From Planctomycetota bacterium (GTDB lineage: Bacteria; Planctomycetota; UBA1135; GCA-002686595): a stretch of DNA of 64,000 bases. The DNA is taken from assembly GCA_016714045.1 (NCBI GenBank), contig JADJNY010000007.1:349873-413872 (forward strand), read 5' to 3'. A program made the position numbers and the translations under genes. The notes under the pieces are model-generated. The model ran no database searches. It had not been told where the DNA came from and saw only the letters and a list, made by a program, of their open reading frames with translations. Below, piece after piece: positions 27,997 through 36,514 of this stretch (within the stretch, counting starts at the first letter, position 1; each line of letters starts with the position of its first letter).

Positions 27997-29395
27997 CGTC
28001 GTCCTCGCCGCCCACGTAGCCCATCCCGCGCAGGCGCTCGCGTTCGTCCGCCGTCGGCCGAACGGGTGGTCCGACGCGCGCGCGGGCCGCGAGGACGCGG
28101 CGCAGGAGCGCGAGGTCGGACGACAGTCGATCGCGCGCGTCGACGTCGGAGTTCGCGCGATCCCTGAGCTCGCGAGGATCCTCGTCGGCGCGGAACAGCT
28201 GGAGCGTGCGTCCGGCGCTCATGGTCGACTCGATCAGCTTCCACTCCGGCTCGCGCACGCTCTCGAGGGGCGGTCCCCAGAAGTTGCCGAAGGCGAGCAA
28301 CGGCGTGGGGGAGAGCGACGCTCCCGCGAGCGAGGGACCGAGGTCGCGTCCGCGGAACGTCGCCGCGGGCGCGACTCCGCACCACGCGCAGAGCGTAGGG
28401 GCGAGATCGATCGTCCCCACCGGCACGTCGACGCGCGTCGGCGCGAGGCGTCCAGGCTGCGAGAAGACGAGCGGCACGTGGAGCAACTCGTCGTAGAGGC
28501 TGTGACCGTGTTCCCAGTCGCCGTGGTCGAGGAACTCCTCGCCGTGGTCTGCGACGAGCACGACCAGCGTCTTGCGCGCGAGCCCGCGCGCTTCGAGGCC
28601 GGCGAGCAGCCGCCCGATCTCGGCGTCCGTGTACGCCACCTCGGCGTCGTACAGCTTCTCGGCGCGCTGGAAATCGTCGACGCTCGGCTGGAGCTTGCGC
28701 GCGCGCCACAGGACGACCTGCTCGCGCGCGCCGAAGTCGAACGCGCTTCCCTGCTGATCGCGCGGGTCGGCGAACCGCGCGCGGTACTCCGGCGGCGGCG
28801 CGTACCGCGCGTGCGGGTCGAAGTAGTGCGCGAGCAGCAGGAACGCTTCGTCGCGGTGGCGGTCGAGGTAGCCGAGCGCCGCGTCCGTGGTCTCGCGTGC
28901 GTCGCGCAGGCGCGCGTTGTCGTCGTAGAAGCGCTCGTCGATTTCGCCGGCGTCGAAGCCCTGCATCAGGCCGTACGAGCGCCCCAGGAAGTCGACGTTG
29001 ACGATGGCACCCGTCGCGTAGCCCGCGGACTGGAAGCGCTCGGCCAGCGTGTCGTGCGCGGCCGCGAGCCCGCGAAAGTCACCGACACGGCCCCCGGCGC
29101 CGTGCTCCTGCGGCACCTGCGAGGTGAACATCGAGGCGAAGCTCGGCAGCGTCCACGGAGCGTGGGAATAGGCCCGCGAGTAGAGCGCGCCGTTCGCGGC
29201 GAGCCGGTCGAGGTTCGGCGTCAAGCCGCGCGCATTGCCGAGGCTTCCGAGACGGTCCGCCCGGAGCGTGTCGACGGCGATCAGGAGCACGTTCGGGGCG
29301 CTCTCCGTCGCGCTGCGCGGCCGCGAACGCCACCACCACGTCGCGACGAGGGCCGCGAGCGCGAGGACGGCGACGAATCCGAGACGGCGGCGCAC
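27986..29395 (-). CDS. Sulfatase-superfamily hydrolase or transferase, membrane-anchored
   Basis: 469 residues. The N-terminal helix (FVAVLALAALVATWWW) anchors it with the catalytic domain outside the membrane. Alkaline-phosphatase/sulfatase superfamily blocks: VLLIAVDTLRADRLG (metal Asp), the nucleophile region SHAPWTLPSFASMFTS, LAHYFDPHARYAPP, LVADHGEEFLDHG and HVPLVF. The usual Cys/Ser of CxPxR is replaced by Thr (WTLPS), as in phosphoglycerol- and phosphoethanolamine-transferases, so it need not be a true sulfatase. Its end overlaps the GT-C/TPR gene, which fits a role in modifying an envelope polymer or glycan made by that transferase. Confidence 0.8.
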   Translation of the reverse strand: MRRRLGFVAVLALAALVATWWWRSRPRSATESAPNVLLIAVDTLRADRLGSLGNARGLTPNLDRLAANGALYSRAYSHAPWTLPSFASMFTSQVPQEHGAGGRVGDFRGLAAAHDTLAERFQSAGYATGAIVNVDFLGRSYGLMQGFDAGEIDERFYDDNARLRDARETTDAALGYLDRHRDEAFLLLAHYFDPHARYAPPPEYRARFADPRDQQGSAFDFGAREQVVLWRARKLQPSVDDFQRAEKLYDAEVAYTDAEIGRLLAGLEARGLARKTLVVLVADHGEEFLDHGDWEHGHSLYDELLHVPLVFSQPGRLAPTRVDVPVGTIDLAPTLCAWCGVAPAATFRGRDLGPSLAGASLSPTPLLAFGNFWGPPLESVREPEWKLIESTMSAGRTLQLFRADEDPRELRDRANSDVDARDRLSSDLALLRRVLAARARVGPPVRPTADERERLRGMGYVGGEDDDGR

Positions 29396-29523
29396 GATCC
29401 CGGGGAAGCTAGCAGTCGCGCCCGGGGCGCGCCATGAGCGGGCGCGGGGTGTCGGAAGGACGCGACGAGGACGCCGCCGGTCCCCGGTCGTCGCTCAGTC
29501 CCGGGGGACGCGCCGTGCGGCGC

Positions 29524-31188
29524 TCACCACGTCACCTGGTAGCCGCTCGTGACGTTGAAGGTCGCCGGCGGACAGAAAGTGGCCGCGGAGTTCCGGTAGT
29601 AGGCCTGGTAGTAGGCCGTCAGCCCCGACCCCGGCGGCGTCGAGCCGAGCACCCCGATCGTGACGGTGTCGCTCGGCTCGGGGAAGCGCGCGACGCCGCC
29701 CGAGGCGTACTTCGTGCCCATGCGGACGAGATTGCCGCTCACGCAGAGGAGCCCGTCGCCAAAGCTCTGCGAGTTCGCGTCGAACGCGTCGCCCGCGAGG
29801 AAGATGCAGGGCGCCGTGTCCGGCATCCCGGAGGCGTCCAGGCGGACGCTGTCGCTCGCCGTATCCCCGACGACGCTCAGCGCCGCCCCGTTCGGGTTCG
29901 CGGAGTTCGCGCAGCCGCGACCGAAGCCGCCCGTGTTGCTGCACGGGCAATCGAGCGGGAGGCTGCCGTCCCCCGCGCAGTTCGGCGCGCCGGGAGGAAC
30001 CCCGTCGATGCGCCAGATCTCGCCGCTCTGCTCGACGATGTACAGCTCGCCCGCCAGGTCCTGCCCGAAGGTCGTCACGTTCGTGATCGTCGGCGCGCCG
30101 GCCGGGTCGAGCTGCGTCGTGCGATCGACGAAGTCCGTCAGCCCGGCGGAGGGCGTGTAGCGGAAGCTCCAGATCCGGTTCGTCGCGTAGTCCGCGTAGA
30201 AGTAGGCGCCGCGGAGCGCGGGGATGTTCGCGCCGCGGTACACGTAGCCGCCGGTGACCGCGAAGCCCGTGGCGTGCGTGTAGGTCTGGATCGGGAAGAC
30301 GAGGCCCGCCGTCGAACACGCGCAGGGCGACGTCGAGCACGCGCTCGCGCTCGAGCACGAGTTGCCCTCGAAGCAGCGCCAGCCGTAGTTCAGCCCGCCC
30401 GTCGAACCCGCGGGCTCGAAGTCGATCTCCTCGACCGCGTTCTGCCCGACGTCGCCGAGGTACAAGTCTCCGGTCAGCGCGTCGAAGCTGAAGCGCCACG
30501 GATTGCGCAGTCCGTAGGACCAGATCAGCGGGAACGCGCCCGCGGGGAAGGGGTTGCCCGGCGGCACGTAGCTCGGCGGGCTGTCGACGTCGAGCCGCAG
30601 GAGCTTGCCGAGGTAGGTCGAGAGCGACTGTCCGTTGCCCGTCGTCCCGTGGCCGGCGCCCGTGTCGCACCCGTTGCCGCCGTCGCCCATCGCGACGTAG
30701 AGGTAGCCGTCCGGTCCGAATTGGAGGCAACCGCCGTTGTGGTTCGCTTGCGGCTGCGCGACGGAGAGGAGCTGCACGGTGCCGATCACGTTCGCGACGT
30801 CGTCGGTCGGCGTCGAGACCGTGTACTCGCGCAGGATCGTGGCACCGCTCGCGTTCGTGAAGTCGACGTAGAGCTTCCCGTTTTGCAGGAAGTCGGGATG
30901 GAACGCGAGGCCGAGCAGGCCCTGTTCGTTCCCCGTCGTGAGGCCCGTGACGGTGAGAAACGGCGTCGCGAGGAGCACGCCGTTCTCGATCACGCGGAGG
31001 TTGCCCGTCCATTGCTCCGTGACGACGAGCCGCGTGGGATCGCCGGGGATCGGCACCAGGTTGACGGGGCGTTCGAGCCCGGTCGCGACGCGGGTCGTGC
31101 GGAGGACCTGGGCGGTAGCGATCGACGTCGTGAGCGTGGCGGCGACGAGCGCGACGACGGAGAAAGCGGAGGAGATCGGAAGGCGCAT
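29524..31188 (-). CDS. Exported glucose/sorbosone dehydrogenase-type beta-propeller with C-terminal tail domain
   Basis: 554 residues from ATG 31188 (AGGGACC upstream). Signal peptide MRLPISSAFSVVALVAATLT...ATAQ. Residues 30-400 match the soluble PQQ-type aldose/sorbosone dehydrogenase (GSDH) propeller: GLERPVNLVPIP, GLLGLAFHPDF, NHNGGCLQFGPDGYLYVAMG, LWSYGLRNPWRFSFD, GDVGQNAVEEIDF, LNYGWRCFEG, GGYVYRG, GAYFYADY and GQDLAGELYIV. It would oxidise a sugar or related substrate in the periplasm using PQQ or a quinone, though many family members are uncharacterised. The last 150 residues are the shared tail (NCAGDGS, DCPCSNTGGFGRGCANSANP, SFGDGLLC, YYQAYYRN, FCPPATFN, VTW). It is divergent from the MORN-like lipoprotein gene. 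Confidence 0.85.
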   Translation of the reverse strand: MRLPISSAFSVVALVAATLTTSIATAQVLRTTRVATGLERPVNLVPIPGDPTRLVVTEQWTGNLRVIENGVLLATPFLTVTGLTTGNEQGLLGLAFHPDFLQNGKLYVDFTNASGATILREYTVSTPTDDVANVIGTVQLLSVAQPQANHNGGCLQFGPDGYLYVAMGDGGNGCDTGAGHGTTGNGQSLSTYLGKLLRLDVDSPPSYVPPGNPFPAGAFPLIWSYGLRNPWRFSFDALTGDLYLGDVGQNAVEEIDFEPAGSTGGLNYGWRCFEGNSCSSASACSTSPCACSTAGLVFPIQTYTHATGFAVTGGYVYRGANIPALRGAYFYADYATNRIWSFRYTPSAGLTDFVDRTTQLDPAGAPTITNVTTFGQDLAGELYIVEQSGEIWRIDGVPPGAPNCAGDGSLPLDCPCSNTGGFGRGCANSANPNGAALSVVGDTASDSVRLDASGMPDTAPCIFLAGDAFDANSQSFGDGLLCVSGNLVRMGTKYASGGVARFPEPSDTVTIGVLGSTPPGSGLTAYYQAYYRNSAATFCPPATFNVTSGYQVTW

Positions 31189-31260
31189 CGAGGTCCCTGG
31201 GTCGGCGAGAGCAGAGGAGGCGAGGCCGAGCGGCGACGACGTCGACGCGGAGCATCGGCC

Positions 31261-31289
31261 ATGGTCCCCCGACCTGAAAAAGGTGTCAA
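31261..31289 (-). promoter_or_regulatory. Possible sigma-70-type promoter
   Basis: On minus, TTGACA (31289-31284) is a perfect -35 hexamer and GACCAT (31266-31261) a weak -10, 17 bases apart. They lie about 73 bases before the ATG of the dehydrogenase-type gene. Confidence 0.3.
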
Positions 31290-31354
31290 GCCGCGGCGCG
31301 CCCCGGGCACGGGAACGACTTGCTCCGCGTTGCGAAATCGCGCACCGTGTGCGC

Positions 31355-31807
31355 ATGCGCGTGCGCCTCGCAGCGACCCCGATCCTGGCCGGGAGTCTGG
31401 CTGTGGCGGCTTGTTCGCCCGAGGTGCGCTCTCTCGCGTACCCCGACGGTGAACGGTACGAGGAGGCGCAGTGGCGCGGCGCCCTTCGCGACGGCTGGCG
31501 CCGAAACTACTACGCCGATGGCACGCTCGAGCGCGAGGTCGAGTACCGCCGCGGCGAACCCCACGGACGGTGGAGTCACTTCGGCGCGGACGGAACGCTG
31601 CTCCTCCGCGGCGAGTACGTCGCCGGTCGGCGCTCCGGGGAGTGGATCGAGCACCACGAAAACGGCGCCGTGCGCTCGCGTGGAGTCTACGTCGACGGAC
31701 AGAAGCACGGCTCGTGGTGGTACGGGGACGTGTCGGGAAAGCCCCTCTCCGAAGAGATGTGGGAGCGCGGCAGCTTGCTCCACGCGCGCGACCTCGCCGC
31801 GCGTTGA
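31355..31807 (+). CDS. MORN/YwqK-like repeat lipoprotein
   Basis: 150 residues from ATG 31355. A signal segment ends in the lipobox VAAC (residues 17-20), so it is probably lipid-anchored. The mature part holds repeats of the W-x-x-x-Y/H-x-D/N-G-x-L/V-x-x-x-x-Y-x-x-G type: WRRNYYADGTLEREVEYRRG, WSHFGADGTLLLRGEYVAG, WIEHHENGAVRSRGVYVDG. These are the MORN-like repeats of proteins that databases often label YwqK family; no activity can be inferred. It converges with the FAD oxidoreductase gene, and the stop codons are 8 bases apart. A relative is cut by the right edge of the window. Confidence 0.75.
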   Translation: MRVRLAATPILAGSLAVAACSPEVRSLAYPDGERYEEAQWRGALRDGWRRNYYADGTLEREVEYRRGEPHGRWSHFGADGTLLLRGEYVAGRRSGEWIEHHENGAVRSRGVYVDGQKHGSWWYGDVSGKPLSEEMWERGSLLHARDLAAR

Positions 31808-31814
31808 CGCGGCG

Positions 31815-32957
31815 TCAGCGCGGAAGCACGGCGGCGCGCGCGCGCGGTGCGGCGAGCGCGAACCGCACGCACGCGCGCGACAACGCGGGAGCGTGGGCGA
31901 GTGCGCCCGCGACGGAGCCGGCGAGGCTCGCGTGCTCGGACAGGAAGAGGAGCGCTCCGGCGACGAGCCGCGCGCGCGACGTGGCACGCGCCACCCAGCG
32001 CGCATGGGCGCGCGCGACGGCGAGCGCGTCGGCGCCGGCGAGGACCTCCAGCGCCGCGAGCCCGGCCGCCTCGCCGCTCTCGAGCGCCGCGCCGACACCG
32101 GCGCCGAGGATCGGATCGATCGTCACGGCGTGATCGCCGCACGGGAACCACCCGGCACGCGGCGCGGCGACGAAGCCGTGGGGGAAGAGCGCGCGGCTCT
32201 CGGGCTCCGTCTCGAGCGGGCCGAGCAGCCGCTCGACCGACGGATGGCGCGCGAGCGCCGCGGCATAGACGGCGCGGGCGCCACGCGGCCCGTCCGCGGA
32301 CGCGCGCGACAGGACGGCGACGTTGCTCCGTCCGCGCGCGAGAGGCGTCAGGTAGATCTCGGCTTCGGCCGCCAGGTGGATCTCGACGTGGTCGAGCGGC
32401 CGCAGCGCGCGCGCACGAGCGCGCACGCCGACGCGACCGGCGCTGGCGCGGCCGCGCGCCGGGTCCTCGCGCGCAGCGCTCGCTCGCCCGCGCGCGCCGG
32501 TGGCCTCGATCACGACCTCCGCCCGGAGTCGCGCGCCGGAGCGATCGTGGACGACGAACGCGCGGCCGTCCGATTCGGCGACGACGCGCGCCGGCCAGCG
32601 GCGGACGCCGTGCATCGCGAGCGCGCGGTCGAGCGCGCCAAGGAGCGTCGGGCGGTCCACGCCCCACGCCTCCGAGTCGAGCGGCAGCGCGAGCCGCCGG
32701 CGACCGCCGATCCAGTACTCGAGCCCGCGAAAGGGCGCGCGCTCCCGCGTTTCGAGCGCGACCCCGAGCCGTTCGAGCACGGCCACGCCGCGCGGGAGCA
32801 CGCCCTCGCCGCACGGCTTGTCGAAGACGGTCCCTTGCGGCTCACAGAGGACGACGCTTGCACCCGCGCGCGCCACGGAGAGCGCCGCCGCGAGCCCGGA
32901 GGGGCCGCCACCGACGACGACGACGTCCGTCGCGTGCTCGCTCACGCCCGCGCTCAC
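31815..32957 (-). CDS. FAD-dependent oxidoreductase of the geranylgeranyl-reductase/SrsC type
   Basis: About 380 residues. The dinucleotide-binding motif VVVVGGGPSGLAAALSVARAG lies near the N-terminus; then DKPCGEGVLPRGVAVLERLG, characteristic of this FAD family, GVDRPTLLGALDRAL, and the second FAD motif GDHAVTIDPILGAGVGAALE. It would hydroxylate or reduce a lipid-like substrate. It is the last gene of the polyketide cassette, after the type III PKS and methyltransferase, the position of the hydroxylase SrsC in Streptomyces. The start is uncertain: GTG 32957 is preferred because it puts the FAD motif about 11 residues in, but GTG 33005 overlaps the upstream stop by four bases (GTGA) and GTG 32945 is also possible. 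Confidence 0.82.
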   Translation of the reverse strand: MSAGVSEHATDVVVVGGGPSGLAAALSVARAGASVVLCEPQGTVFDKPCGEGVLPRGVAVLERLGVALETRERAPFRGLEYWIGGRRRLALPLDSEAWGVDRPTLLGALDRALAMHGVRRWPARVVAESDGRAFVVHDRSGARLRAEVVIEATGARGRASAAREDPARGRASAGRVGVRARARALRPLDHVEIHLAAEAEIYLTPLARGRSNVAVLSRASADGPRGARAVYAAALARHPSVERLLGPLETEPESRALFPHGFVAAPRAGWFPCGDHAVTIDPILGAGVGAALESGEAAGLAALEVLAGADALAVARAHARWVARATSRARLVAGALLFLSEHASLAGSVAGALAHAPALSRACVRFALAAPRARAAVLPR

Positions 32958-33001
32958 GCGCTCAGGACCGCGAACATGGCCGCGCTCGATTACCCGCTCC
33001 T

Positions 33002-33619
33002 TCACGCGCTCGCTCCGAGGCGCGTCCCGAACACGCGCGGCAGCAAGCGTCCCTTCGAGCTCATCGCCGCCGCGTAGCCCGGAATGCGGAACAAGAGCGC
33101 CTCCTCGCGGCGGATGCGCCGCGCGAGGATCGGCGCGTGGACGAGGTTCAGGAGGAGCGTGCTGCGCCAGCTCCCGAGCGCGAGCGGGACCGCGAGGAAC
33201 TCGAGCACGACCGCGAGGTAGTTCGGGTGCCGCACGAAGCGGTACGGGCCGCGCGTCGAGACGCCGAGCGCCGGCGTCACGCGCGCGCGGACGTTCCACG
33301 CCGCGCCGAGCGAGCGGATCGCCCAGTACCGCAGGCCCTGCGCCGCCGCGAAGACGACCAACGCACCGGCCGCGAGCGCGGGGGCCTCGAGCGGAACGAA
33401 CACGAGCGCCTCGAGCGGCGGGAGCACGACGAGCCCGACGTGCGCGGCGACCATCGCGCCGTACGCCGACTTCGATTCCGCGAGCGCGCTCTCCGGCTTC
33501 GCGCTCGGAGTGGACTCGGCCGTGCGCTCGTTGCGGCGGCTCCACGCGAGCTCCGCGATGCGCTGGACGGCGACGAAGGTCGGCAGTCCGTACTGGAGCC
33601 ACGGCGAGAGCTCGGCCAC
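33002..33619 (-). CDS. Isoprenylcysteine carboxyl-methyltransferase-family methyltransferase
   Basis: 205 residues, several membrane helices. The ICMT/phospholipid-methyltransferase signature is in the C-terminal half: LGAAWNVRARV, TRGPYRFVRHPNYLAVVLEF, and RRIRREEALL, which form the S-adenosylmethionine site at the membrane face. In type III PKS clusters such proteins O-methylate the phenolic lipid (SrsB role). ATG 33619 follows the PKS stop codon by one base, and the end abuts the FAD gene, so the three are a single translational unit. Confidence 0.85.
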   Translation of the reverse strand: MAELSPWLQYGLPTFVAVQRIAELAWSRRNERTAESTPSAKPESALAESKSAYGAMVAAHVGLVVLPPLEALVFVPLEAPALAAGALVVFAAAQGLRYWAIRSLGAAWNVRARVTPALGVSTRGPYRFVRHPNYLAVVLEFLAVPLALGSWRSTLLLNLVHAPILARRIRREEALLFRIPGYAAAMSSKGRLLPRVFGTRLGASA

Positions 33620-33620
33620 G

Positions 33621-34673
33621 TCAGTCCTCGTAGCGCCAGGCGGAGGCCTCGAGCGAGAGCCCGGGCCCGATGCCGACGAGCAGGCCGTGCTCGCCCGCGC
33701 GCGGCGCGCGACGCGCGAGGTCCTGCTCGAGCACGCCGAAGACGGTGGCCGACGAGAGGTTGCCGTGCACGGCGAGCGCTTCGCGCGACGCCCAGAGCGC
33801 GTCCTCGTCGAGGTCGTAGAGTTCCGTGATCGCCTCGAGGATGCGGCGCCCGCCCGGATGGATCCACAGGTGCTCGAAGGCGCGGAACTCGCGTCCGCGC
33901 GGCGCGAGCAGCCCGTCGAGCGCGGGCTTCAGCGCGCGCAGGAGGAACACGGGTAGTTCGCGATCGAGGACGATCCCGAGACCGCGCGCGCCGACGTCGA
34001 AGCCCATCAGGTGCCGGCTCCTCGGGAAGAGGTGCGACGCGTTCCACTGGAAGACGGGCCCGCGCTCGCCCGCTCCGACGACCGCCGCGCCAGCGCCGTC
34101 GCCGAAGAGCGCGCACGAGACGACGTTCGTTCGCGATGCGTCGTCGTCGCGGAGCGTGATCGAGCACAGCTCGACCGCGACGACCAGCGTCGTCTTGCCG
34201 AGCTGACCCAGCTCGCCCGCGAGCCCGAGCGCGAGCGCGCCGGCCGCGCAGCCGCTCTCGGTGATCGGGAGACGCCGCACGTCGGCGCGGAGGCCGAGCG
34301 CGGGCGCGAGCGCCGTGTCGAGGGCCGGGATCGCGATGCCCGTGCACGACGTGTCGATCACGACGTCGATGCGTTCCGGCGCGACGCCCGCGCGGTCCAA
34401 CGCGCGCCGCGCGGCTTCGAGGGCGAGCGCCTGCGCGTGCTCCTGGTACTGACGGTTCTTTTCGTCGAAGGAGCGGCGCGCAAGCGTGCCCTCGACGTCG
34501 CAGGTGAGGTGCCGACGGCGGACGCCGGAGCGTTCGACGAGCTGGGCGATGAAGGCCGGGTCCTCCTGCGGGAAGAGCCGGCGCATGCCCTCCGTGGTCG
34601 CGGCGATGTCGACGGAGTGCGGCGGGAAGGCGGTCGCCACGGAGAGGATCCGCGGCGCGGAGCGGACGTTCAT
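33621..34673 (-). CDS. Type III polyketide synthase (chalcone-synthase-like, probable alkylresorcinol/alkylpyrone synthase)
   Basis: 350 residues, the normal length. The catalytic triad is visible: C142 in ITESGCAAGALALG, H272 in LWIHPGGRRIL, N305 in AVHGNLSSATVFG. CTGIAIPALD, VSCALFGDGAGAAVV and MGFDVGARGL match the thiolase-fold blocks of bacterial type III PKSs. The enzyme would extend an acyl starter with malonyl-CoA and cyclise it to a resorcinol or pyrone lipid in the cytoplasm. The order PKS, ICMT methyltransferase, FAD oxidoreductase equals srsA-srsB-srsC. It starts 61 bases after the outer-membrane barrel gene, on the same strand, so it may share the upstream operon or have its own promoter. 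Confidence 0.93.
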   Translation of the reverse strand: MNVRSAPRILSVATAFPPHSVDIAATTEGMRRLFPQEDPAFIAQLVERSGVRRRHLTCDVEGTLARRSFDEKNRQYQEHAQALALEAARRALDRAGVAPERIDVVIDTSCTGIAIPALDTALAPALGLRADVRRLPITESGCAAGALALGLAGELGQLGKTTLVVAVELCSITLRDDDASRTNVVSCALFGDGAGAAVVGAGERGPVFQWNASHLFPRSRHLMGFDVGARGLGIVLDRELPVFLLRALKPALDGLLAPRGREFRAFEHLWIHPGGRRILEAITELYDLDEDALWASREALAVHGNLSSATVFGVLEQDLARRAPRAGEHGLLVGIGPGLSLEASAWRYED

Positions 34674-34734
34674 GCGCGCGCCATTGTCACGTTCGGGCGG
34701 GCCCGGGACAACGCGGGGCTCGATGAACTCGGGG

Positions 34735-36510
34735 TCAGAATTGCAGGCGCGTCTGGAAGGCCGCCAGCCAGGCCGGGTCGCCGCCGGGGAAGGCCGCGCC
34801 GGGATCGAAACGGCCGAAGACGACCTCGAACTCCCACCCGGAGAGCGCCTTCGTCCCGAAGACCACGTCGACCTCGTCCCCGAGGCCGCGCGCGATTCCG
34901 TCGGGCGAGCGCTCGAGGTTCGTGTCCGCGAGCGACGCGTCGGCGACCACCTGGGCGTAGCGGTGCCACAGGACCTCGACGCTGGTCTTGCGCGCGAGCT
35001 CGTACCCGACGCCGAACGTCAGAACGGTCAGGTTGGAGAGCTCGGGGTCGAGGAGCTCGCCGTAGTACCGCACGGACGTCGCGCCGCCGACCTTGTCGTT
35101 GTTGCGCTGGAGGCCCGTCTGGTGGAACGCCTCGCGCGTGTTCGTCGTCGCGTCGTCGTCGCCGGACCCGAACGCGTAGCCGAACGTGAAGCGCCACGGA
35201 TCCGGCTTCCACGTCGCGCCGAAGTCGAAGCCGTAGCCGCGCAGGTTCGTGTCGTCGGTGTAGCCGCGCAGGAGGCTGAACTCGGCCCAGCTGCGCACGT
35301 CCGGCAGGAACTCGCCGACCGCGCGTGCTCCGAAGTGGATCGGGTAGTCGCGCGGGCTCCGATCGTCGCGGCGATCGACGACGTAGAGCGCGAGGTGGCG
35401 CTTCTCGCTGCCGTTCGACAGGTACCCGATCAGGTTCGACGTGTGCTTGTCGCGGTCGCTCCCGTCGTCGACGAGCGTCGTCCACGACAGCTCGAGGCGC
35501 GCTGCTTCCCAGGCACGCACGAGGCGCACGCCGTCGAGGTTCTTCTTGTAGACCCACTCGCGTCCGTCGTCGAACCGCTGCCGGCCGACCGTCACGTCGA
35601 AGCCCGTGCCCAGCACGTCGACGACCTCGGCGTAGAGCTCGTTCCAATGCGGCTTGCCTGTCGACGTGTCCTCGCCGCCGATCCGACGGCGGTCCTCGAA
35701 CTCGAAGCGCGGGCTCGCGAGGACGCGGAAGCGATCGCTGGGCCGCCACGTCAACTGGAGGCGCATGGACAGGCGTTGCTTCGTGCTGTCCTGGCTCGTT
35801 CCTTCGTCCAGGTCGAAGCCGTCCTCGCGCTCGCCCTTGTACTCGACGATGCCGCCGAGGAAGAGCGTGTCGGCGAGCCGCAGGTTCCCCTGGATCACGT
35901 CCTCGTCGTCGGCGAACGTCTCGCCGCTCGCGGTCTCGAACTCGATCTCCGGCGCGAGCGCGAGCGCGGCGAACGAGTCCTCGTTCTCGAGCTTCCCCGT
36001 GATGGAAAGCACGACCTGGTAGCCGGCGATCGAGAGCTCGAGCGCGGCGGGGGCGCCGGTCGCCGCATCGGCGGGGCGGCGCTCCAGCGCGTCGATGCGA
36101 CCGGCGATGCGGTCGCGCCCGGAGCCGCGCGCGGCGATGCTGCGCGCGGAGAACTTCGTCGGGCCGCGGTAGCGACCCTGCGCCTTGACGCGCTTCCCCT
36201 CGAGCTTCGCGAGCGACAGCCCCTCGCCCCAGTCCGTCTTGTCGGAGACGTGCACTTCCTGCGCGAGCAGGAAGAGCCGGCCGCCGTCGACGTCGACGCG
36301 GTCGACCGTGCCGATCAGGACGTTCTGGTCGTCGGGCGCGAGGACCTCGAGCGCTTCCGCCTCGAAACGCCGCCCCTCGGCGAGCTTGCCCTTGACCTCG
36401 ACCCAGTGACCGACACGCAGGTCGTCGAACGACTGCGCCGCGGCCCGACTCGTGAAGAGCGCGAGGACGAAGAGGACGAGGAGGACGACTTGAGGGGGGG
36501 AGTGGCGCAT
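34735..36510 (-). CDS. Alginate-export-like outer-membrane beta-barrel with N-terminal OB-type domain
   Basis: 591 residues from ATG 36510. Signal peptide QVVLLVLFVLALFTSRAAAQ. Residues 30-180 resemble a DUF5666/OB-like small beta domain (VGHWVEVKGKLAEG, GTVDRVDVDGGRLFLLAQEV, GKRVKAQGRY). Residues 200-591 alternate short amphipathic strands and turns (RLQLTWRPSDRFRVLASPRF, FDVTVGRQRFDDGREWVYKK, LRGYGFDFGATWKPDPWRFT, WEFEVVFGRFDPG), ending in ...QTRLQF with a terminal Phe, as in outer-membrane barrels of the alginate-export (AlgE-like) family. It is likely the outer-membrane exit for the product of the operon. It starts 4 bases after the kinase stop. Confidence 0.8.
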   Translation of the reverse strand: MRHSPPQVVLLVLFVLALFTSRAAAQSFDDLRVGHWVEVKGKLAEGRRFEAEALEVLAPDDQNVLIGTVDRVDVDGGRLFLLAQEVHVSDKTDWGEGLSLAKLEGKRVKAQGRYRGPTKFSARSIAARGSGRDRIAGRIDALERRPADAATGAPAALELSIAGYQVVLSITGKLENEDSFAALALAPEIEFETASGETFADDEDVIQGNLRLADTLFLGGIVEYKGEREDGFDLDEGTSQDSTKQRLSMRLQLTWRPSDRFRVLASPRFEFEDRRRIGGEDTSTGKPHWNELYAEVVDVLGTGFDVTVGRQRFDDGREWVYKKNLDGVRLVRAWEAARLELSWTTLVDDGSDRDKHTSNLIGYLSNGSEKRHLALYVVDRRDDRSPRDYPIHFGARAVGEFLPDVRSWAEFSLLRGYTDDTNLRGYGFDFGATWKPDPWRFTFGYAFGSGDDDATTNTREAFHQTGLQRNNDKVGGATSVRYYGELLDPELSNLTVLTFGVGYELARKTSVEVLWHRYAQVVADASLADTNLERSPDGIARGLGDEVDVVFGTKALSGWEFEVVFGRFDPGAAFPGGDPAWLAAFQTRLQF

Positions 36511-36514
36511 GCGT

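Noticed and set aside
31355..31807. Antitoxin function for the MORN/YwqK-like lipoprotein.
   Set aside because: It has a lipoprotein signal and no toxin gene next to it; the database name is not evidence of activity.
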